This document shows, in pieces, positions 30,449-36,416 of a stretch of 36,416 nucleotides of DNA. The translations under genes were made by a program, and so were the position numbers. This DNA comes from WLMZ01 sp037139095 (GTDB lineage: Bacteria > Actinomycetota > Acidimicrobiia > Acidimicrobiales > Ilumatobacteraceae), in the NCBI GenBank assembly GCA_037139095.1, contig JBAXHD010000028.1, positions 1 through 36,416 of the forward strand. Reading direction: 5' to 3'. The notes under the pieces were generated by a model. It was not told where the DNA came from, did no database searches, and saw only the letters and a list, made by a program, of their open reading frames with translations. Each line of letters opens with the position of its first letter. Position 1 is the first letter of the stretch.

Positions 30449-31753
30449 ATGAGTTCTCGGATTGTGATTCTTGGTGCAGGCACTGGTGGCACCATGGTTG
30501 CCAACCGACTGCATCGAGAACTCGGTGGTCGCGGCGCGGAAATTACCGTCATCGATCTCAACGATGTGCATGTGTATCAACCTGGGCTGCTGTTCGTGCC
30601 GTTTGGTCTCGCGCGGCCGCATCATCTCGAACAGCAGCGGCCGAGCCAACTGACGAGCGAAGTCCTCTACATTGAGCGAGTCATCGACCACGTCGATGTT
30701 GACAGGAATACCGTAATTCTGCGCGACGGAGAGAAGGTTCCCTACGACGTGCTCGTCGTGGCAACTGGTTCAGTGTTGTCCCCCGACGCAACCGAGGGAC
30801 TGTCCGATGCGATTGGGATGAATGCTGCGCATCACTTCTACACCGCGCACGCGGCCGACTTGCTCGAAGCGGCACTTGCTCGCTTCGACGGTGGACGCTT
30901 GGTTGTCAACATCGTGGACAACCTGATCAAGTATCCGTTAGCACCTGTTGAGTTCTGTTTCTTGGCTGACTGGTACTTCCATCAACGTGGCATTCGCGAT
31001 CGTGTAGAGATCACCTTCGTGACGCCGCTGGATGGAGCGTCCACCACGGCGCTCGCAAGCGACACACTCGGCAGCTTGCTCATGGAAAAGAACATTCAAC
31101 TTGTGCCTGAGTTCAACACCGCCAGGGTGGACGGAATCAAGCGTCGGCTCGTCGGCCTCGACGGCCGAGTGGTGCCGTTCGACCTCGCCGTAGTTATCCC
31201 AACACACAGTGGAGCGGCATACGTTGGGCGCTCGCGTGAGCTCGGTGACGAGCACAACTTCGTGCCAACCGACCCGCACTCGATGCAATCGTTGGTGCGC
31301 CCGAACATCTTCGTGATCGGAGATGCGGCCAATATTGGGGTTTGGAAGGCCGGTTCGGTCGCCTATTTTGAGGGCGACGCACTGGTTGCCAACGTGCTCC
31401 ATTTCATCCATGGTGAAACGCTTGATGCCAGCTACGACGGTCACATCAACGGCTTCATCGAATCGGGATTTGGCAAAGCACTGCTGATCGATTTCAACTA
31501 CGACACCGAGCCAATGGCAGGCCGGTTTCCCGGCACGGTTGGATTCCCGCTGCTCAAGGAGAGCCGACTCAACCACTGGGGTAGGGTCGCCTTTGAGTGG
31601 ATGTATTGGCATGCCGTGCTCGCAGGCCGCCATATCCCCGGGATTCGATCAAAGATGCCAACAGCGGGTAAGCGCCCCGAGCTTGGTGGGGCCCCGCGAC
31701 TGCGTCCGATCTCGCGATCGACAGAGGAGCCCAAGCCCGAGAAGGTGTCATGA
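30449..31753 (+). CDS. SQR-like FAD oxidoreductase lacking the redox cysteines
   Basis: A 434-aa flavoprotein of the sulfide:quinone oxidoreductase / NDH-2 superfamily. It has an FAD-binding GAGTGG (9-14), an ATGS segment (105-108), a second FAD site at GDAANIGVWKAG (291-302), and a C-terminal part (FNYDTEPMAGRFPG, ESRLNHWG) typical of a SQR-like group. SQR needs two or three cysteines to carry persulfide; this protein has only Cys170. From memory the related KCPxAP and HANCF segments read KYPLAP (161-166) and HINGF (332-336) here. It probably does not oxidise sulfide in the normal way and may act as a quinone reductase. It follows the indolepyruvate gene by 70 nt. Confidence 0.82.
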   Translation: MSSRIVILGAGTGGTMVANRLHRELGGRGAEITVIDLNDVHVYQPGLLFVPFGLARPHHLEQQRPSQLTSEVLYIERVIDHVDVDRNTVILRDGEKVPYDVLVVATGSVLSPDATEGLSDAIGMNAAHHFYTAHAADLLEAALARFDGGRLVVNIVDNLIKYPLAPVEFCFLADWYFHQRGIRDRVEITFVTPLDGASTTALASDTLGSLLMEKNIQLVPEFNTARVDGIKRRLVGLDGRVVPFDLAVVIPTHSGAAYVGRSRELGDEHNFVPTDPHSMQSLVRPNIFVIGDAANIGVWKAGSVAYFEGDALVANVLHFIHGETLDASYDGHINGFIESGFGKALLIDFNYDTEPMAGRFPGTVGFPLLKESRLNHWGRVAFEWMYWHAVLAGRHIPGIRSKMPTAGKRPELGGAPRLRPISRSTEEPKPEKVS

Positions 31754-31774
31754 ATTCCGGGGGCGGCAGCGCAC

Positions 31775-31780
31775 TAGATT
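31775..31780 (+). promoter_or_regulatory. -10 box of leaderless type for the ceramidase-like gene
   Basis: TAGATT, 6 nt before ATG 31787, in the 33-bp gap after the SQR-like gene. Confidence 0.5.
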
Positions 31781-31786
31781 CTGGCG

Positions 31787-33808
31787 ATGTCACTACGCCG
31801 TACTCGTTTGCTCGCCGCTATGACCTGCGTTGGTCTCTTGGCAGGATGTTCAAGTAGTTCATCTTCGGGCTCAAGTGGCGCCGATGTCACCGCCTCAAGT
31901 GCAGCATCAGCCACCTCCGATGTGCCCGCCGCAAATCTGCTCGTTGGCGCCTCAAGTCGCTCGGTGCTCCCAACGGTGGGCGGCAATCGCGACTACGTAT
32001 CAACGGCTCCGGGATGGTCCAACCTTGATCCGTATAACCCTGGCGTCTATGTGCCGGCGTTCGATCAGGGCGCTGTCGATGTGGGCAACGGCAACAACGA
32101 TGCGGCCTGGGTCCACGATGATGTGAAGGCCACTGCGGTGGCGATTCAAGAAGGTGACTCACTGGTGGTGCTGGTCTCCGCAGATGTGTACATGGTGTTT
32201 GCCGCCGACGCCGCCGAGATCGAGGCGCGAGCGCGCAAGAGTCTGCCCGCGCAGTGGAAGGACAGCGCCAAGATCATCGTGTCGGCCACCCATAACCATC
32301 ACGGTCCCGACACTGCATTCAGCGTGAACGACAAGTGGTACGAGGCGATGGCCAACGAGACTGCGGCCACGGTGAGCGAGGCTGTCGCAGCGCTTGAGCC
32401 AGCAACGCTGGCGGTGGCGTCTGGTGAGCATCGCTACGGCGTGAACGATGCTCGTGATCCCGTTGTTCTCGATCCGGCTCTCAACGTGTTGGTTGCGCAT
32501 AGCACGGCCACCAACGACGTGATCGCCACCATTGTGCAATGGACGAGCCACCCCGAGACCACTTTGGGCTTCGAGCCCAAGACCGGGTTTGATATTTCGG
32601 CTGTCTGCGCGGCTAAGGGTTGGACCGGAGACAACTGCAAGGCCGAGGGGCGTTACTTCACGGCCGACTACCCAGGCGTGTTGCGTGATGTCGTGAGAAG
32701 CAAAATCGGTGGCGAGGTGATGTACTTCAACGGCCCTCTCGGCAGTCAGATCGGTCCCGGTCGCGCGCCAACTTGGGTGATCGATGCCGAGCATCCGATG
32801 GGTAACGGATGGGTTGTGCCAGCGGGAGCCAAGCCGCTTCCCGGCACTACCGACTATCTCGGCAAGAGCTTCGCTAAGACCGAATCGATCGGTACCCAGT
32901 TGGGCCTTCATGTGTTGCAACTTGTCGATGCAGCCAAGCCGATCACGGTTCCGAAGTTGGACTGGCGTGAGCAGTCGTTCTACACGCGCCTCACCAATAT
33001 TGGCTTTCGGGTTCTGCTAGCCGACGGTGATCTTGGATGGAAGTCCCCAGTGGGATACAACTGCACGATGCCGTTCAGCGACGCAACCTGCGTTTCTGAT
33101 GAAGGCAAGGTGGTCGACGATCCGGTTCTTACGCCATTGGTCCACAGCCAGATTCGAGTTGCCGACGTACTCAAGACTCGACTTGTTCATCTATCGCTTG
33201 GTTCGGTGGGGTTCTTGTTCATGCCCGGCGAGTTGCCTCCCGAGTTGGTCATTGGGTTGCCCGCCGATTTCGTCACCGACACCAACAAGTACTACCGAGA
33301 CAACAACGAGCAACACGCCCGCGGCGCCGACTACGCGACGCCCGGCTACTTGCTCGATCTGGTCGACGAGCCGACCACTTTCACCGTTGGCTTGGGCGGC
33401 GACGAGCTGGGTTACTGGGTGCCGCTCAACGAAGTGAAGGTGCGCTGCGCTGCCGAGATCATTGGGCCTCCCGATGGTTGTCAGCGAGCGTTCGAGGCCG
33501 GGGTCATCAAGACCCCCGATGGCGTCAGCGGGCCGGTGTGTAAGAAGATCACCGATGACCCAAGCAGTCTCGACGGCGTGCCGGCCGATCTCGCCAAGGT
33601 TGCGCTCGACTCGTGCCGTTATGGCCAGGCACTCGGCCGTGAACTCGGCGAACCTCCGGGTCACTACGAAGAAACCAACAGTGCCGGTTGGGATCTTGTG
33701 GACGACACGTGGAAGGCCGCCGTGGCCTTGTTTGGTCGCGACAATCCGCGTCAGATCAATCCCGACAACAAGGGCTACACGCCCGAGTTCCCACCGCCAA
33801 CACCGTGA
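31787..33808 (+). CDS. Ceramidase-like (neutral/alkaline) lipoprotein
   Basis: A 673-aa surface lipoprotein: signal peptide with lipobox LLAGC (Cys21), then a Ser-rich linker (22-45). From about residue 50 it resembles the N-terminal catalytic domain of neutral ceramidase (PF04734), a zinc amidase that cuts ceramide into fatty acid and sphingosine. Features include VLVSADVYMV, a metal-binding SATHNHHGPDT (166-176; His169, His171, His172), WTSHPETT, and a YFNGPLGSQIGPG stretch. Several Cys pairs in the C-terminal half suggest disulfides outside the cell. Bacterial members may also cleave other N-acyl lipids. Its own TANNNT box precedes ATG 31787. The P450 gene follows after 51 nt. Confidence 0.75.
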   Translation: MSLRRTRLLAAMTCVGLLAGCSSSSSSGSSGADVTASSAASATSDVPAANLLVGASSRSVLPTVGGNRDYVSTAPGWSNLDPYNPGVYVPAFDQGAVDVGNGNNDAAWVHDDVKATAVAIQEGDSLVVLVSADVYMVFAADAAEIEARARKSLPAQWKDSAKIIVSATHNHHGPDTAFSVNDKWYEAMANETAATVSEAVAALEPATLAVASGEHRYGVNDARDPVVLDPALNVLVAHSTATNDVIATIVQWTSHPETTLGFEPKTGFDISAVCAAKGWTGDNCKAEGRYFTADYPGVLRDVVRSKIGGEVMYFNGPLGSQIGPGRAPTWVIDAEHPMGNGWVVPAGAKPLPGTTDYLGKSFAKTESIGTQLGLHVLQLVDAAKPITVPKLDWREQSFYTRLTNIGFRVLLADGDLGWKSPVGYNCTMPFSDATCVSDEGKVVDDPVLTPLVHSQIRVADVLKTRLVHLSLGSVGFLFMPGELPPELVIGLPADFVTDTNKYYRDNNEQHARGADYATPGYLLDLVDEPTTFTVGLGGDELGYWVPLNEVKVRCAAEIIGPPDGCQRAFEAGVIKTPDGVSGPVCKKITDDPSSLDGVPADLAKVALDSCRYGQALGRELGEPPGHYEETNSAGWDLVDDTWKAAVALFGRDNPRQINPDNKGYTPEFPPPTP

Positions 33809-33859
33809 TCGCTCGGTAGGTGTGGCGCCGCAGGCGAACTTCGTGGCAAGGTCACGGGT

Positions 33860-35050
33860 ATGACTGCAGTGAGTAACGAGCGTTTGGTCGTCGATCTCCT
33901 CGACCCTGAGTTCTACCGATCGAATCCGCACGACGCGTATACGTGGATGCGTGCCAACGAACCCGTGTATCGCGACCATCGCAATGGCTTGTGGGGAATC
34001 ACCCGCCACGCCGATCTGATGGAGGTTGAGCGACGCAGCAGCGTGTACCTCAGTGGTCAGGGCTATCGCGCTATCTGGTCGCCCGACGAGATCAACATGA
34101 TTGCTCAAGACGATCCACGGCATCGCCAACAACGCATGCTCGTGCAACACAAGTTCACCCGCTCGGCTGTCAGCGATCGTCGCTCCGAGATCGATGCGCT
34201 TGTGGCCGAACTCATCGACAACATCATCAACGATGGTGAATGCGAACTCATCGAAGCCATCTCGGGCCAACTGCCAGCGCGACTCACATGCCGTTTGTTG
34301 GGCTACCCCGAGACCATGTGGCGTGAGCTCAAGAGTTGGAGCGAGCGCCTCATGCGTATCGACATGCGCGAGCGCGACGGCCACATCTTCACCGACTTCA
34401 TCGATGCCAACATGGAGTTCATTGGCGCTCTTGGTCAGGTTGCGCAAGAGAAGATGGCATGCCCGGCCGACGACTTGATCTCGCTGTGGTTGCATGCCCA
34501 AATCGATGGCCAGCCATCGCCGCCCGCCACCATCGTGCACGAAGTTGGTCTGTTTATTTCGGGTGGGGCCGAGACCACTCGCACGGCAATCAGCCACGGC
34601 ATGCGTGCCTTTTGCGACAACCCCGAGCAGTGGGAGGCAATGGCTGCCGACCCTTCGCTCGTGCCGCTTGCCGTTGAAGAAGTGTTGCGTTGGGTGACAC
34701 CGTTGAACAACATGTTCCGCCGTGCCGGAGCCGACGACGAACTCAATGGCACCAAGATCTCACGCGGCGATCGCATCGTGTTGTTGTACCCGTCGGCCAA
34801 CCGCGACGAAGCGGTCTTCGAGAATCCATTCGAGTTCAACATTCGCCGCAATCCGAATCCGCAGATCGCGTTTGGTTTCGGCACGCACCTGTGTGTGGGT
34901 AACAACCTGGCTCGCGCAACGCTGCACTCACTGTTCACCCAACTGTCGGCGCGCATCACGCAGTTGCGGCCTATCACCGAGCCCGATGTTGAGTCGAACA
35001 TCTTCGCCCGCGCGGTGCGCAGCTTTCAGCTTGGTTTCACGGCGCGATGA
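33860..35050 (+). CDS. Cytochrome P450
   Basis: A 396-aa soluble P450 monooxygenase. It has the I-helix oxygen-binding GGAETT (235-240), ExxR in EEVLR (Glu274, Arg277), and the heme loop FGFGTHLCVG with Cys345. Size and the LLDPEFYRSNPHDAYTWMR opening resemble actinobacterial P450s of the CYP125/CYP142-like type that hydroxylate sterol side chains or other hydrophobic substrates; the exact family cannot be set. It needs ferredoxin and reductase, not present here. ATG 33860 has a modest AAGG 8 nt upstream. Its stop overlaps the next gene by 4 nt (ATGA), a strong sign of coupled expression. Confidence 0.93.
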   Translation: MTAVSNERLVVDLLDPEFYRSNPHDAYTWMRANEPVYRDHRNGLWGITRHADLMEVERRSSVYLSGQGYRAIWSPDEINMIAQDDPRHRQQRMLVQHKFTRSAVSDRRSEIDALVAELIDNIINDGECELIEAISGQLPARLTCRLLGYPETMWRELKSWSERLMRIDMRERDGHIFTDFIDANMEFIGALGQVAQEKMACPADDLISLWLHAQIDGQPSPPATIVHEVGLFISGGAETTRTAISHGMRAFCDNPEQWEAMAADPSLVPLAVEEVLRWVTPLNNMFRRAGADDELNGTKISRGDRIVLLYPSANRDEAVFENPFEFNIRRNPNPQIAFGFGTHLCVGNNLARATLHSLFTQLSARITQLRPITEPDVESNIFARAVRSFQLGFTAR

Positions 35051-36024
35051 ACGCGTTCCGCTTCGGTGTGCAGTCGTTCAGCGCCGAGACCCCAAAGCAG
35101 TGGCGCGACCGTGCCCGCGAAGCCGAGGCACTTGGCTACTCGGCGCTGCACCTTGCCGACCACTACATCGGTCCCGGACCTGCTTTGTCGGCCACCAGCC
35201 ATCCGGTGCAGGGACTCGCGGCGGTGCCCGCAATGGCAGTTGCCGCCGAGGCCACCTCTACGTTGCGCATCGGTAGTCGCGTGTTCTGTATCGACTATCG
35301 CCCGCTGGCCGTGCTTGCCAAAGAAGCCGCCACGCTCGATTTCTTTAGCGAGGGCCGCCTCGAGCTTGGGCTTGGTGCGGGATGGCTGCAGGGGGAATAC
35401 GAAGCCATTGGTCTCGAGATGGATCCCGCGCCACAGCGCATTGCCCGGCTCACCGAATCGGTGGCAGCAATCAAAGCCTTGTTCGCTGGCGGCGAAGTGA
35501 ACATCTCGGGCGAGCATGTGAGCTTGCATGGCTTTACGCAAGTGCCGGCCACCGTGCAGACCCCGCATCCACCCATCATGATCGGCGGCGGTTCAAAACA
35601 GGTGCTCAGCCTTGCGGCAAGGCAGGCAAACATCGTGAGCCTCAACTTCAATAACGCCAGCGGCAAGATTGGCCCGGCGGGCGTGAACAGCGGCACAGCA
35701 GCAGGCACCGCCGCCAAGGTTGCATGGGTGCGCGGTGCCGCCGAGGCAGCCGGCCGCACAGCACTCGATTTCGAGATCGAGATCGGCGCTTACTTCACCT
35801 TCGTCACTCCGGCAGCGCGTCAGACGGCCGAGGGCTTTGGCAAGTTGTTCGGTCTCGATGCCGACCAGATGTTGCAGCACCCACACTCGTTGTTTGGAAC
35901 CACCGACGAGATCGTTGAAGAACTGCAGCGCCGGCGCGAGCAATACGGCATCAGCTACATCACCATCAACGACACAGCGATGCAGACGTTCGGGCCGGTG
36001 GTTGAGCGCCTCGCTGGCACCTGA
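35047..36024 (+). CDS. LLM-class F420-dependent oxidoreductase (TIGR03621-like)
   Basis: A 325-aa luciferase-like barrel protein. FRFGVQSFSAETPKQWRDRA (4-23), LGYSALHLADHY (29-40), and LELGLGAGWLQGEYEAIGL resemble the TIGR03621 group of predicted F420 enzymes, with HPPIMIGGG (about 176-184) as the phosphate-binding end of the barrel. ATG 35047 overlaps the P450 stop (ATGA), so the two are translated together. An F420-linked redox step next to a hydroxylation suggests a two-step conversion of one compound, which is inference. It converges with the CinA-like gene. Confidence 0.87.
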   Translation: MNAFRFGVQSFSAETPKQWRDRAREAEALGYSALHLADHYIGPGPALSATSHPVQGLAAVPAMAVAAEATSTLRIGSRVFCIDYRPLAVLAKEAATLDFFSEGRLELGLGAGWLQGEYEAIGLEMDPAPQRIARLTESVAAIKALFAGGEVNISGEHVSLHGFTQVPATVQTPHPPIMIGGGSKQVLSLAARQANIVSLNFNNASGKIGPAGVNSGTAAGTAAKVAWVRGAAEAAGRTALDFEIEIGAYFTFVTPAARQTAEGFGKLFGLDADQMLQHPHSLFGTTDEIVEELQRRREQYGISYITINDTAMQTFGPVVERLAGT

Positions 36025-36051
36025 GCGCCCGCAGGATCGTGAGTGGGCCTG

Positions 36052-36416
36052 TCAGGCGTTGGCCTGCTCGAGTGTGTCGACAAAGAGTTCGAGCGCTGCT
36101 TCGGCGAAGGTGATCATATTGTCGACACGCACATCAGAGCCAGTGAGCACATGCCGCGTAGCGTTCACGGGGCCGGTCACTGCGAGCCACACATGGCCGG
36201 CCGGATCACCGTAGGGATTTGGTGGGCCAGCTGCGCCCGCCTCGCCGACGCCCCATGTGGCCCCGAGGCGAATCTGGGCTGATTGGGCGATGTACTGAGC
36301 GAACGCCTCGGTGGCGCCGCGCATGCCGGGTGGTATGTCTACGGCGCCGGCAATAAGAGCCCGGTGTGCGGCTGCGGTGTAGACCACGACGCCACCGAGG
36401 TAATAGGCCGAGGCGC
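36052..36416 (-). CDS. CinA C-terminal-family protein (nicotinamide amidase-like), partial
   Basis: The frame runs in from the right edge (about 120 codons seen, 5' end missing) and stops at 36052. SAYYLGGVVVYTAAAHRALI and GATWGVGEAGAAGPPNPYGDPAGHVWLAV match the CinA C-terminal / PncC domain, which hydrolyses NMN to nicotinate mononucleotide in pyridine nucleotide salvage. Whether the N-terminal molybdopterin-like CinA domain is present cannot be seen. The glycine-rich GEAGAAGPPNPYGDP loop deviates a little from the common TGIAGP form, so activity is uncertain. Confidence 0.8.
   Translation of the reverse strand, partial: ASAYYLGGVVVYTAAAHRALIAGAVDIPPGMRGATEAFAQYIAQSAQIRLGATWGVGEAGAAGPPNPYGDPAGHVWLAVTGPVNATRHVLTGSDVRVDNMITFAEAALELFVDTLEQANA

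Noticed and set aside
33191..34597. Long open frame on the minus strand (over 460 codons) across the ceramidase-like and P450 genes
   Set aside because: It lies antisense to two genes with clear motifs, has no recognisable domain, and is typical of high-GC codon shadowing.

Overview
The window looks like chromosomal DNA from a high-GC actinobacterium, most likely class Acidimicrobiia (Ilumatobacter-like). This is inferred from gene content and was not checked by any search. The supporting signs are two mycothiol-linked enzymes (an Mca-type amidase and a DinB-fold mycothiol-dependent protein), three luciferase-like F420/flavin oxidoreductases, a WS/DGAT acyltransferase, a dense set of acyl-CoA genes, and many start codons placed 6-8 nt after a TANNNT box, as in leaderless actinobacterial genes. 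I saw no tRNA, rRNA, CRISPR array, transposase or prophage gene. No stretch over 300 bases lacks a gene. The largest gaps are 14500-14683 and 20094-20281.

Layout. 1-923 (minus): a CPBP-type membrane protease candidate, then a DUF971 gene cut by the window edge. 987-2318 (plus): an acyl-CoA dehydrogenase. 2338-5117 (minus): a PEBP-like lipoprotein and a PAS-PAS-GGDEF-EAL protein. 5177-6330 (plus): Mca amidase overlapping a short SCP2-like gene. 6327-8920 (minus): thiolase, secreted thermonuclease, YdjC/ChbG deacetylase. 8956-12301 (plus): NudC, an F420-type oxidoreductase, a mycothiol-dependent protein, an alpha/beta hydrolase. 12318-14499 (minus): SDR, a 94-aa protein, and a DHSWG-motif AttH-like protein. 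14684-14848 (plus): a tiny ORF. 14890-20093 (minus): acyl-CoA dehydrogenase, LapA-like protein, alpha/beta hydrolase, iron-sulfur RecB-like nuclease, PAP2 phosphatase, WS/DGAT. 20282-22094 (plus): a secreted protein with an Asp/His/Asn/Gly tail, overlapping a lipoprotein gene. 22177-25619 (minus): luciferase-like oxidoreductase, acyl-CoA synthetase, SDR. 25688-36024 (plus): acyl-CoA dehydrogenase, a fused indolepyruvate oxidoreductase, an SQR-like flavoprotein, a ceramidase-like lipoprotein, P450 and another F420-type oxidoreductase. 36052-36416 (minus): a partial CinA-family gene.

How the genes fit together. Most encode activation, alpha/beta-oxidation and storage of lipids or other hydrophobic acids: a CoA ligase, three dehydrogenases, two SDRs, a thiolase, P450, WS/DGAT and PAP2. 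F420 and mycothiol redox/detoxification enzymes lie among them. Operons are short and strand switches frequent.

Best leads. (1) A secreted-protein/lipoprotein pair has overlapping genes, a structured upstream region, and a 16-bp hairpin inside the first codons of the lipoprotein gene. (2) A sulfide:quinone-oxidoreductase-like protein has only one cysteine, and a palindrome resembling a hypoxia-regulator box lies upstream. (3) A repeated TANNNT-N6-8-start arrangement at 16 genes suggests widespread leaderless transcription and settles many start codons.
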